The notes under the pieces were generated by a model that was not told the origin of the DNA, did no database searches, and saw only the letters and a list, made by a program, of their open reading frames with translations. Position numbers and translations under genes: made by a program. From Mesotaenium endlicherianum (Eukaryota > Streptophyta > Zygnematophyceae > Zygnematales > Mesotaeniaceae), in assembly GCA_009602735.1 (NCBI GenBank), contig WELA01003891.1:384119-448118 (forward strand): DNA of 64,000 nt, read 5' to 3'. How positions within the stretch are numbered: position 1 is the first letter of the stretch; each line of letters begins with the position of its first letter. Below are positions 23,119 through 33,451 of the stretch, in pieces.

Positions 23119-24596
23119 ATGGTAAGGACAAGGTCTCCAACTAGTAACTCCCGAGACATGGAGAACCAGGATAACGAGAATGTCGAAAACCAGGCAAAAA
23201 GCCGTGTAGCGGGATCCCGTACCTATTCTGAAGCAGTGGCAGATACTGCAGCTAGAGAGGCTGCAGATGAGGCAGCTGCTATTGCCGCAGTTGCAGCACA
23301 GCAAGCTGAGGAGGAGAGAGCCAGGCTAGAAGCTGAACAAGTAGCAAAGGTCGCTGAAGATACAGAAAGGAGGGAAAGACAGCCAGCTGACGAGCGCACT
23401 GTCGAGGAACTCATGGCATCAAGGGCCAATGTTCTGAACCCACCCCCTGCTGTACAACTCAACGTACCCCTAGGTCAAATACGTGACCGGCTGAATGCGG
23501 CAGGAATTGCTGCTGCAGGAGCGAGAGGGACTGTTGAGGACACTACTCAGCGAGTAGATGCCAATGCTGCTGCTGCATTTGCTAGACTACCACCCAAGAG
23601 TGTAGACTGGGGAGCATTGTTCGTTCAAATGCAGTCACAAATGGCAACCATGTATCAGTCCCAACAAGAGGACAAAAGAATCATAATGTCTATACTGCGG
23701 GACAGAGACCAACTGGGGTCTCAAACCACTCGTGGTGGGGGCAGAGGGCCTAGTAAGCCCAAGCCAAAACCTCCCCAAAACTTTATCCTGAGGGAAACAG
23801 AAAATATTACGTGATCAAGTTTCTCGCGGATGTTGAGCAGTAGCTGGAAAACTACTGAGAACTGCAAGATTACGAGAAGGTCAGGCACACCGGTGCGCTA
23901 CTGAAAGGCAGTGCCGCAGACTGGTGGCTATACTGGAAAGGAGAGCGTAAGGCTCAGCAACTCGGTGACCCTACGTGGGTAGAGTTTGTCGAGAAGTTGC
24001 ATGAGAAGTTTGATGTCATCAACCAGCAGGAGAAAGCTATCTATGCGATGATCTCCCTGACATTGAAGCAGACCACTTCAGTTGCTGAGTTTGCTCAAAA
24101 ATTCCAGGAGAACATGATGAAACAGCCAGACTTGCCAGAACGGTGTAGGATAGCATACTTCAGATATGGCTTGAAATCCAAAGCATCTGGTCAATTTGCA
24201 GAGAAGAAGTATGAGAAACTGGCTGACTTGATCCAGGATGCTGATGCCTGGGATCAGCAACAGTTCAATCACAAGCGCCAGAGTAATGCTTTGGTGTCTA
24301 AGATTGCCAAAAAGCCCCACGGTTCCTACAATGCAATTGAAGGAGGCCAGGCTGAGGATGATCAGGGTGATGAATATGGGTATGAGTACAATGCCGTGCA
24401 GTCTAGAGGTAGAGGGGGTTTCTCTGGAGGCGGCTATGGTAGAGGTGGTGGTAGGACTAAGCCGAGACCAGCCTCAGCAAAATCGATTCGCTTCCATTGC
24501 CAGCAGCCAGGTCACTTCAGAGAGCAGTGTCCAGACAAGCACCTCCCAAAGGTCAAGAGAAAAGACCAGCCTTTAAAAGATAGGAACAGTCAGTAA
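23119..24596 (+). pseudogene. gag of element B
   Basis: ATG 23119 opens a 231-codon piece with an Ala/Glu-rich, probably helical start (about residues 30-90). The frame closes at TGA 23812. The capsid-like part continues in another frame with two stops (about 23839 and 23857): EKVRHTGALLKGSAADWW, then SVAEFAQKFQENMM and RIAYFRYGLKSK. A Gly/Arg-rich stretch (about 24395-24460) precedes a zinc knuckle, FHCQQPGHFREQCPDKH, in which the first Cys of CCHC is His. In D the same place reads CSHCQELGHYGEQC, so the His is a change in this copy or subfamily. Confidence 0.88.
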
Positions 24597-24810
24597 TCCA
24601 GTCTACTGACTGTGAGGATGCTAGGGATAGTGAGTCGTCACTAGCTGTCCTCTTAGCAGGTATTATGGGTCCTGCTGAATTGGATTCACTATGCATGCCT
24701 GACAACCAGATAAAGGAGACCATCAGCAATATAGACATCCAAAGAGTGCACACTCTGGATGCTCGTGTTCCACGAGATGTCCAACATTTCTTTGCTAAGT
24801 CAGGAGAACA

Positions 24811-27800
24811 ATGCGAAAGTCAGGAAAAGACAGTCTCTCTATCCTACTGCATTGCATGATTGCAGGTAGGAAGGTGAGGGCATTTGTTCACGGAGGGACG
24901 TCACATACTTTCATCCACAAGGACTTAGTTAAACGGCTAAGGCTGCCTACTGTCACCCAAGGGAACAGAAAAATATTCCTTGGAGATGCCTCAAGTATCC
25001 CCGGAGGAGTTATAGCCAAGCCTATTGAGGTCCAGTTAGGTTCTGGCATTGCAGTTCTACCTGAAACGCTTACATTTGAGGTACTCAACACTGGCTTCTA
25101 TGATCTCGTGCTAGGCAGGTCCTGGCTCAATAGACATCAAGCTGAAGTGCGTTGGAGCAGAGGTACAGTTAAAGTGAGAGGAGCCAGTGATGGGCAGACT
25201 AACTTGGCACCCACCAGTGCTCTTCCTCTTGTCCTGTGTGGATGGCAAATGAAGGAAAAGAAGAGGCTTCCAGAAGGATGCAAGTTGCTGAATGCAATGG
25301 AGTTCGTCAAAAGCTGGAACCAGAAGGAAGACAGAATGTTCTGTCTGCTGCTAAGAGAGGTACCTCCTCAACCTGAAGAAGTGGTGGAGAAAAAGGTAAG
25401 CCCTCCGAAGCACCCTACTACTGCAAAAATTGTTGCTCTGTACACGGATGTATTTCATATGCCTCCAGGACTACCTTCTAAGAGGGAAGTAGATCATAGG
25501 ATTGATTTATTACCTGGGAGTCAACCACCCTGGCAACGCACTTATGGCTTGTCTTATGTGGAGAGCGAGGAGTTGAAAACACAGATTGCAGAGCTTGAGG
25601 AAAATGGTTATATTTCTCCCAGTAAATCACCGTACGGCGCACCTATCCTATTTGTTAAGAAAATGGATGGCAGTATGCGGATGTGTGTGGATTACAGAGC
25701 TCTGAGCAGAATTACAGTAAAGAACAAGTATGCTTTATCCAAAATCGAGGACTTGCTTGATATCCTGTTTGGTGCTAAGGTGTTCAGTGAGATTGATCTC
25801 AAGAGTGGTTATCATCAAATCAGAATTGCTGAGGGGGATGAACACAAGACTGTCTTCCGCACACGTTATGGACGCTATGAGTTCAACGTAATGCCATTTG
25901 GACTGACTAATGCTCCTGCGACCTTCATGGGTGCTATGAATGACATTTTCAGACCTTATTTGGATAAGTTTGTGCAAGTTTTCCTGGATGATATTTTAAT
26001 TTTCTCTGAAGATGAAGCTCAGCACGCTGAACACTTAAAGACAGTCCTGGACACTCTAAGAACGAATCACTTATATGCTAAAATGAGCAAGTGTGATTTC
26101 TTTAAGGAGAGTATTGAATTCTTAGGCCACATTGTCAGTAAAAAGGGCATCAGCGTGGATCCTAAGAAAGTCCAGGCCATAAGGGACTGGCCAGTACCTC
26201 AGTCGGTCTCTGAAGTTTGATCCTTCCTCGGATTGGCTAACTACTACAGGAGATTTATTGAGAATTATTCCACAAAGGTCAGTAAACTGACTGACCTTAC
26301 TAAGAAAGACATCGGGTATGTGTGGGGGGAAGAGCAGCAGGCTGCCTTCCAGACCCTTGAAGATGCCCTTTGTTCTGCCCCAGTGCTAGCCGTGTATGAC
26401 CCCAGCAAACCGGTGCAGGTGGTTACTGATGCCTCTGATTTTGCCATGGGTGCTATTTTGTTGCAGCCTGCTGACAAAACCACAAAGGATGGTAAGGTAC
26501 GGCAGGAGTGGCATCCTGTGTTGTATGAGTCTATGAAATTTAATCCAGCGGAGATTAATTACTCAGTGCATGATAAAGAGCTGCTAGCTATCATTCATGT
26601 ACTCAAACAGTGGAGAGCATACTTACATGGTAAAGCTTTTAAGGTGATTACAGATCATCTAGCTCTGACCCACTTTCAGAAGAAGTCCAAGCTGTCGAGG
26701 AGGGAGAACCGCTGGAGCCAGATGCTGGAGCAGTTCCAAGTCCAGATCGACTACAAACCAGGGAAGTTGAATCCTGCTGATGCACTCTCTAGAAGACCTG
26801 ACTTGCAAGAAAGGAACTTTAGTCAGCATGCTGTAGATAAAGTCCTGTGTGCACTCACTTCACTAAAGGTGAAAAAGTCCTTCCTTGAACAACTTAGGAA
26901 AGCCTACCTTTCTGACCCAACATTTGAGCCCAGCCCCACTACTGGTATGTGTCGTGCTACCGCACTCGGGTATAAGCTCAAGGGAGGGGTCTGGGTGACT
27001 GAAACCACTTCAGGCAGGCTGAAGCTGGTCATTCCTAATAATTTGGAAATAAGGTCTCTCTTACTGAGTCAAGCTCATGACAGTCTCCTGGGTGGACATT
27101 TGGGGCAGGCCAAAACTGTTGGCAAACTGGCAAAACATTATCATTGGGAGGGGTTACCCCGGGAGGTCTTGAAATATGTCAAGTCCTGTGACCAGTGTCA
27201 GAGAAATAAGTCTCGGCACACACCACCCGGAGGTCTCTTGCAACCGCTGCCCATCCCAGCTGGACGCTGGGAAACTATATCCATGGACTGGGTGGTCTCA
27301 CTACCAAGAACTGCCAACGGGCATGATTCAATACTGGTAGTCGTGGATAAACTGACAAAAATGGTCATTTTTATCCCTCCAACTGTCAAAGTGACTGCGC
27401 TCGAAACAGCGAGACAGTTTTACAACCATGTAGTATGCCAACATGGGCTACCTACTAATATCATCTCAGACAGAGACTCAAAATTCACCTCTAAGTTCTG
27501 GAGAGCTTAAATGGGGTTAATGGGAGTCAAACAGCTGCTCAGCACAGCAAACCACCCAAAGACGGATGGGCAGACTGAAAGAAATAACCGAGTTCTGCAG
27601 GAGGTGCTGAGAGCATATATTAACCAAAAACAAGATAATTGGGATGACCTGTTGCCTCAAATTCAGTTTGCGGTCAACAGTGCGGTGCACGCGTCAACGG
27701 GCAAGACTCCTTTTGAACTCAGCCTGGGTAGAGTCCCTAAGTCTCCTCTAGATGTGCTAGGGGAATCTTTAACTCACCCTGAAGGGATTGACAACCTGGT

Positions 27801-28380
27801 CTCCCTCCAGTTAACTCAGGAGTTTGCTGACACCCTGTCAGAAGTCCAACGAAACTTGCACACGGCCCAAGAAAACCAACAAAAATACGCTAATCAACAC
27901 CGTCGGAAATTGACATTTTCCAAGGGAGATTTAGTCAAACTGCATTCTCAGCACCTGTACCTCCCTGGTGTGGTCAAGAAAAAGCTTGGCCCTGTCTGGG
28001 TCGGTCCATATTCGGTGGTCCGTCGTGTCGTTCAGAATGCTTACAAACTGAACATGTCAGCTGACTACAAGGGTCACCCGGTCTTTAATGTCTACTTCCT
28101 GGAACCATACATCAAAGGTGATACACTGTTCACAGGTCGATTACCTGTCCAACCGGGACCGGTCCCCGCTGTCCGGGACAGCGACCCTGAGGAATATGAG
28201 GTCGATGAGATTTTAGACGCTCGCTCGGTCCGTCAATCGACTAAATATGTCATGAAGTACCTCATCCGATGGAAGGGTTACGATGCCTCTGGGGACACTT
28301 GGGAATTTAAAGATCAGCTGACCTATGCCAAAGGGGCGTTGAAACGGTTCCACCTTCGGGCGGCTGGGGCACCTCCCTAA
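24811..28380 (+). pseudogene. pol of element B, one frame with two stops
   Basis: A single frame of 1190 codons is broken only by TGA 26218-26220 and TAA 27508-27510. The parts are: protease ([12 protein letters not shown], near 24885; the catalytic Asp position is His, Asp in D); RT (25420-26150; [19 protein letters not shown]); RNase H ([33 protein letters not shown]); integrase zinc finger ([10 protein letters not shown]..., CDQCQRNK); core with [15 protein letters not shown] and TDGQTERNNR; SH3-like part; chromodomain (about 28200-28350; YEVDEILDARS, YLIRWKGYD). Pol would copy the RNA to DNA and insert it. The lesions are one protease change and two nonsense changes; relatives read Arg at the first stop and Leu at the second. 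Confidence 0.93.
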
Positions 28381-28704
28381 CAGTCATTTCAGTTGACACG
28401 GGAAATTGACAGGAGGTCCTGTCTCCATATAAGTTGGAGGGGGATGTGACAGTTAGTGACAGTTGTGACAGGCAGCCCACCTTTAAAATTAAGTTGGAGG
28501 GAGTGGTATTCTCTGATCACCATATTACACACTCAACCTGCGCTCACACTCACTTGCTCTCTAACTCAATTTTCCCTTATATTCACTCACACCAGGTATT
28601 CCACACTAGGAACTCTCCCGATCGCGTTCCTCTTCATCAAGGGCACTCAGTAGCGGCAAAATATCATGACTTCACTAACTGCATTGTGTTTATGATTGAG
28701 CAGG
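28381..28704 (+). other. pol-ORF3 spacer with repeated polypurine motifs
   Basis: AAGTTGGAGGG(G) occurs at 28431-28441 and again at 28491-28501. The same motif is the polypurine tract before the 3' LTR (30446-30456). The first is followed by TGTGACAG at 28445, which looks like an LTR start. The spacer is conserved in D (1078-1423). A GT at 28598 and an AG just before the ORF3 ATG (GATTGAGCAG, ending 28703) could serve as splice sites, but this is unproven. Confidence 0.65.
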
Positions 28705-30372
28705 ATGACTCAAAAGTCGGAACTCAAGAGGAAGAGAAGGGCGGAAGAGGCACATGCAGAATACTTGCAATTCCGTGGAGACATCGAATCATCTTCCATC
28801 TCCGCTCGGGAATCACAACGACTCCAACAACAGCGGGAGGCACAGAAGAAGAAGGAGGAGGAGGAACAGGCCAGACTGAGGCAGGAAGAAATGGACAGAA
28901 AAGCTGCAGAGGAGGCCAAGAAAGCAGAGGAGGAGAGGCAAGCTGAGGAGAAGCGGAAGCAGCAGGCTGAAGAAGAAGAACAGAGGAGAATCAGCAGCTA
29001 CCGCTACACGGTGCTGGGCAAGGGCTTTGATCTACTGGAGGAGGCCTTCAAGTATGCCCAGAGAAGTCGCAGTGAGTCGCAGAAGGAAATCCTCCAGAAG
29101 GAAGGGGAGACATCCGAAAACTTTGACAAGTATATAGAGGTCGGCACAGGGCTCCTCCTCTACCACGATTACGCCAGGATGGTAGGATATACCATCGGAG
29201 AGGCCAAGGCAATGGCCCAGGTGAACGAAGCAGGAGCTGTCTCGATTCCTGGTATCTGGGGGGCAGATAGGGTCATCAGGATGATCCCCATGGACGCGGA
29301 CAGCTTCAAGGACTCAACACCCCACAACAGGTTCAAGGCCATGTACAATGAGGTGGAGAGGAGGAGCTGGGAATTCTTGGCCAGAGAAACCAGTCAGCTG
29401 GACTTTGCAGGGCACTGGTACCCTTGTACTCTCAAAAAGACAGACGCTGCCTTCTTCCAAAAGCCCACTGATTGGCGGTGGATGACCATCAACATGAGGG
29501 ACCAGCAGAATGACAGGGCGACGGATGAGGATTTCCTGACAGACCTAAAGGGGAACATAGTATTGCCCCCTCACATTGCGGCTTGGGACCCAAGATTGGA
29601 TGGAGTCAGAGACTGCATGAGCCAAGAGATGCAGGGGGACAGAAGCAGGGCCCGAGAGTCATTCTCCAAAGGGAAGCACGCTTATGCCAAATGGGCAAGT
29701 AAGCAGGGGGAAAAGGACCTCTATGCGGTCCGGACTCAGCAGCCCCCACCAGCACCCAAAAGGGGAAGGTCAGTAGGATATTCTTTTTCTCGGGAAGAGC
29801 TGGAGCAGCGGACAGAGGAGACCCCAGAAGTCTCAGAGGAACCCGGGGACGGCGAGGAGGCGGAGTCGGAGGAAGACGAGGAGGAAGGCGAGGAGGAGGA
29901 CACTAGCCCCGCCGTGATCCTGACACCTGCCACATCCCCTGTAAGGAAGAAGACGGGGTGGGCCCCGCCGCAACTCGCTCAAGAGGAGGATATCACTTGG
30001 CTGGGGACTGCCAGAGGACAGAGCCCATCTCCAGGCAAGGAGACCCAGTCGGACAAGGCAGACAGGAGGGCTGCTCGGGAGATAGCCAGGGGTCTGCCAG
30101 CATCTCCCTCGCAGACAGGGCATGTACCCTTGGCTCATGTCATGCAACATCCTTCCGGGATGCCGGTATATGTACCTGTCAGTTTGAGGGCTGCCCAGGA
30201 GAAGGCTGCCTCCCTTCAGCTTCGGATTGTGCAGGAGGAAACAGCCCAGTTACTGCGTTTTCCGCCGGGTCCTTACACGGAACCCCCTTCTCTGACAGGC
30301 TTCAAGAGACCCCAAGACAGGAGGAGGTCTGGCTCCCCTGAGCATAGAGCCTCAGGAGCATCTCCCTCCTAA
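28705..30372 (+). CDS. ORF3, unknown protein after gypsy pol
   Basis: An intact 555-codon ORF from ATG 28705 to TAA 30370. An in-frame TTG at 28696 lies upstream, but no ATG precedes 28705 in this frame. Residues 1-97 are highly charged (Lys/Glu/Gln/Arg) and likely coiled coil. Residues of about 98-345 form a conserved core (GKGFDLLEEAF, YHDYARMVGYT, YNEVERRSWEF, KPTDWRWMT, LPPHIAAWDPRL, FSKGKHAYAKW). Then come a Pro/basic link (PKRGRSVGYSF), an acidic run (about residues 375-415) and a tail with GHVPLAxxxQHPxGMPVYV. There is no signal peptide or membrane segment, so it does not look like an env-type protein. I do not recognise the family. Relatives lie at 239-1077 (-), 31186-32640 (+) and 41605-41990 (-). 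It is the only undamaged ORF of the element. Confidence 0.8.
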   Translation: MTQKSELKRKRRAEEAHAEYLQFRGDIESSSISARESQRLQQQREAQKKKEEEEQARLRQEEMDRKAAEEAKKAEEERQAEEKRKQQAEEEEQRRISSYRYTVLGKGFDLLEEAFKYAQRSRSESQKEILQKEGETSENFDKYIEVGTGLLLYHDYARMVGYTIGEAKAMAQVNEAGAVSIPGIWGADRVIRMIPMDADSFKDSTPHNRFKAMYNEVERRSWEFLARETSQLDFAGHWYPCTLKKTDAAFFQKPTDWRWMTINMRDQQNDRATDEDFLTDLKGNIVLPPHIAAWDPRLDGVRDCMSQEMQGDRSRARESFSKGKHAYAKWASKQGEKDLYAVRTQQPPPAPKRGRSVGYSFSREELEQRTEETPEVSEEPGDGEEAESEEDEEEGEEEDTSPAVILTPATSPVRKKTGWAPPQLAQEEDITWLGTARGQSPSPGKETQSDKADRRAAREIARGLPASPSQTGHVPLAHVMQHPSGMPVYVPVSLRAAQEKAASLQLRIVQEETAQLLRFPPGPYTEPPSLTGFKRPQDRRRSGSPEHRASGASPS

Positions 30373-30445
30373 GGGCAGCAGGCTGGGGATAAGAGGGACA
30401 GCACGCTGTTATTAGTGATAGTGTTGTCGAGGCAACAACATGATA

Positions 30446-30457
30446 AGTTGGAGGGAT
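30446..30457 (+). promoter_or_regulatory. Polypurine tract of element B
   Basis: AGTTGGAGGGAT lies directly before the TGTAGTGAATC start of the 3' LTR. Plus-strand DNA synthesis of LTR elements is known to be primed at such tracts. The same sequence precedes the LTRs of B' and of the minus-strand element E. Confidence 0.8.
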
Positions 30458-31177
30458 TGTAGTGAATCAGTATACTGGTTGATATAATATTCATTTAAAT
30501 AATATAGTTAAATAAGTTCAGCCTGCTGAACTCTAGTTAACAATCAATCTGCTGGACTTTATACTTAATATCAATTTAATTACTTGGCCGGAAGTAGCAG
30601 GCTGAGGTCACCTTAAGTCAGCTTGCTGACACATTCTTTGACAGCCAGCTGACTTCCGTACTCGGTAGCAGCGAACTGCCTCGATATGCATCTAAGTGTG
30701 GTATGCTAGATGAATGGCCAGATGACATCCCTATGATGGATGGCGATTCGGGATGATGGGAGATGGCGGTGGATTTGGTTAACCGAGGTCCTACCGACGT
30801 GGTTAACTCCCGGGTAGGCGGTGCCATCGCACTGACCGTTGAACAGTAAACTCATTCCATGTACATACGTTAGACATTGCTCTTGAGTTCGGCATTCGGG
30901 GACGAGGCCAACTCTCTTGTACAGCTTACTGAGAGAGATCTGAATCCAACGCAAGAAGCCACTGATACGCACTGTCTTCTAACCTTGCTTATGTATGAGT
31001 TTACTGATTTGCATCATTGATGCTAGTTTACTCGCATTTGACTTACGAGTATGATTCCCTGCTAGTGTATTGTCCTTTGCCGTTAAAACAATTAACGAAA
31101 ATACCATAAACATTACTTGCTGATATGAAGATCTTTATTAATTGTTAATCGCCTATTTGGTAAGTCGATTCATTTCA
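30458..31177 (+). repeat. 3' LTR of element B
   Basis: A 720 bp LTR from TGTAGTGAATCAG to TAAGTCGATTCATTTCA. It aligns with 32753-33451, 5780-6511, 40771-41491 (reverse) and, in part, 22457-23084. Confidence 0.92.
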
Positions 31178-31185
31178 AGAATCAA

Positions 31186-32640
31186 CAAGAAGAAGCGGTA
31201 GCGGCAGAGGAGGAGAGATGGAAAAAGGTTGAAGCGGACAGGCAGAAGAGCTTGGCCACTTACAGGTATACAATGGTGGGTTGCCAATCTTTGATAACCT
31301 GAAGGAATCACATTGGCAGCCCAGGAGATCAACAAGCTGGAACACACAACACTGCCACAGAGGGAAGGAACTGCAACACTGGATAGGTACATTGAGACAC
31401 ACACTGGTGTGGTCCTCTACGAGGATTATGCCAAGATGGTGGGCTATACAGCAGAGTAGGCCCGGTACCTTGCCGATGATTCAGAGAACGAGCCAGTCCC
31501 GATACCGGGAATAGTGGGAGATCAGAGACTCATCAGGATGGTGAGTATGCGGCCCGATAACTTTAACAATACGGTATTCTACCTCACACTATTGCCAGCT
31601 TACAATGAAGTTGAGAGAAGGAGCTGGGAGTACTTGGCCTGGGAAGCAGGACAGCAAATGTTCTCTCCTCACTGGTTCCCATGTATATTGAGAAAGGCTG
31701 AGCATGGACCCCAGTACTACCAGCAACCAACAGATTGGAGGTGGATGACCGTCACAAACAAAAAGCAAGAGTGTGACCGAGCCCCACCAGATGATTTCCA
31801 CGATGGCCTAGACGGCTACCTCATCCTACCACCTCACATTGCCCCTTGGGACCCCAGGCTGAATGCCTGCCTGAGCAATATGAATACAGCGACCAAAGAG
31901 CACAGGATGAGGGGGAGAGACTACTTCTCAAAGGGAAAGCATGCCTTTGTCAATGGGCGAAGAATGCAGGCCGGATAGATATCAGCAGGCTGAAGGCCAA
32001 GCAACCTCCAGCGCGCCCTAAGAAAGGGAGGTCAGTATTCTACTCCATCTCTACCAGGGAGCAGGACAACTGAGTGGACGAGACTCCTACTCCCTCAGAG
32101 GAGGAGGATGAGGAGGATGAGGAAGAAGAACAAGGCAGAGGAGAAGCATCAGGAGCCGGTACTCGGGAGACCCAGGGGCAGGCAGGGGCACTTTTTAAGG
32201 AACCAAGATCAGGTATATGGAACGTGATCCCGATCATGGAGGAAACTGGACCCCGCACTCGCTCCCCCAGCCCACCTGCCCAAGCAGGGGAAGAAGTTGA
32301 TCTGACTGTACTTGGCAGCAGACACAGGCAGAAATCCCCAGAGGACAGGGGTTTCAGAAGAGGGACATGCGGGGTGGCCAGAGGTATGCCGGCCTCCCCT
32401 TTTGCTCAGGGACATGTACCTCTTGCCAATGCATTTCAGCATCCTACTGGAATGCCTGTCTACGTGGGGATCAACACTCAAGTGGGTGAAGAGCAGGCTA
32501 CCATCCTTCGTTCTCCTCGAGGTCCAACTTTAGAACAAACGGGGTTCTTTAGAAGGCCACCAGACAGACATAGAGGGCTGTCTAGATCTAGGTCCAGATC
32601 TCAGTCTCCTAATCCTGAAGCCCCAGGAACAACCCCCTAG
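31186..32640 (+). pseudogene. ORF3 of element B', second subfamily
   Basis: It begins within the coiled-coil part (EEERWKKVEADRQKSLATYRYT). A damaged stretch with frameshifts (about 31280-31370) follows, then the conserved core: RYIETHTGVVLYEDYAKMV, YNEVERRSWEYLA, QPTDWRWMT, LPPHIAPWDPRL, FSKGKHAF. Stops lie near 31457 (TAG), at 31976 (TAG) and at 32071 (TGA). The last part, 32074-32640, is open: an acidic Glu run, an RS-like end (SRSRSRSQSP) and GHVPLANAFQHPTGMPVYV. It is clearly homologous to B ORF3 but well diverged, while the core and tail motifs remain. Truncated at its 5' end by the insertion of B. Confidence 0.85.
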
Positions 32641-32752
32641 GTGACAGGCTGAAGAGGAAGTCAATGGGGGAGGCTGCTTAGGTTCAGTTCCCTTATTTAA
32701 GACTTCTACAGTTTGATGTTGTCGAGGCGACAACAAGTTAAGTTGGAGGGAT

Positions 32753-33451
32753 TGTAATGAACCAGTATATTAGTAGATATAATATTCATATAAATATGAT
32801 AGTGAGTTAAGTTCAACCTGCTGAACTCTAGTTAATAATCAGTCTCCTGGACTTCATATTTAATATCAGTTTAATGACTCAGTCGGAAGCAGCAGGCTAA
32901 AGTCAACTTAAATCAGCTTGCTGACACATTCTTTGACAGCCAGCTGACTTTCGAACTCGATAGCAGCAAACTGCCTCAATGTGCATCTAAGTGTGATATG
33001 CTAGATGAATTGCCAGATGACATCCCTATGATGGATGGCGATTCGGGATGATGGGAGATGGCGGTGGATTTGGTTAACCGAGGTCCTACCAACGTGGTTA
33101 ACTCCCGGGTAGGCGGTGCCATTGCACTGGCCGTTGAGCAGTAAAGTCATTCCATGTACATATGCTAGGCATTGCTCTCGAGTACGGTATTTGGAAACGG
33201 GGCCAACTTTCTTATACAGCTTATTGAGAGACATCTGAATCCAAGGCGAGAAGCCATTGATACGTACTGTCTTCTAACCTTGCTTACGTATGACTTTACT
33301 GATTGAATTATTGATGCTACTTTACTCGCATTTGACTTACGAGTATTGTTCACTGCCAGTGTATTATCCTTTGCCGTTTAATCAGATTACTTGCTGATAT
33401 AAAGATCTTTATTATTCGTTAATTGCCTATTTGGTAAGTCGATTCATTTCA
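32753..33451 (+). repeat. 3' LTR of element B'
   Basis: A 699 bp LTR starts TGTAATGAACCAG after AAGTTGGAGGGAT and ends GTCGATTCATTTCA. Confidence 0.92.

Larger units (their letters stand above)
22457..31177 (+). mobile_element. Gypsy element B, with extra ORF3 after pol
   Basis: The layout is: truncated 5' LTR (22457-23084), PBS, gag (23119-24596), protease to chromodomain (24811-28380), spacer (28381-28704), ORF3 (28705-30372), polypurine tract, 3' LTR (30458-31177). The first 90 or so bases of the 5' LTR are absent where it meets the chromodomain of A. Immediately after the 3' LTR comes the interior of another ORF3 (element B'), so B probably inserted into B'. B is the reference copy for the family, and D is a minus-strand relative. 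Confidence 0.9.
31178..33451 (+). mobile_element. 3' part of element B' (ORF3 and LTR)
   Basis: After the 3' LTR of B the sequence begins at once inside an ORF3 of a second subfamily, with no PBS, gag or pol. It ends in a complete LTR, whose last base (33451) abuts position 167 of A's 3' LTR. The simplest reading is that B' inserted into A's 3' LTR, B inserted into B' ORF3, and a later deletion took the left parts of B' and B. Confidence 0.82.

Noticed and set aside
23077-23304. Minus-strand Cys-rich ORF at the start of element B
   Set aside because: It is the complement of the LTR end and the Ala/Glu-rich gag; the Cys codons mirror GCA/GCT repeats.
26218-26220. Programmed stop readthrough in element B pol
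   Set aside because: The frame resumes after TGA 26218 and TAA 27508, but relatives have sense codons at both places (Arg in D, Leu in the fragment at 1-228), so these are ordinary nonsense changes.
28598-28703. Certain intron before ORF3
   Set aside because: GT and AG are present, but such dinucleotides are common and no transcript evidence exists. Mentioned only as a possibility.
30706-30972. An 88-codon ORF repeated in several LTR copies (also 40977-41243, and related pieces at 6040 and 33001)
   Set aside because: It recurs only because the LTR recurs. It is antisense to the LTR, has no start context and is broken in some copies. The LTR nature explains it.
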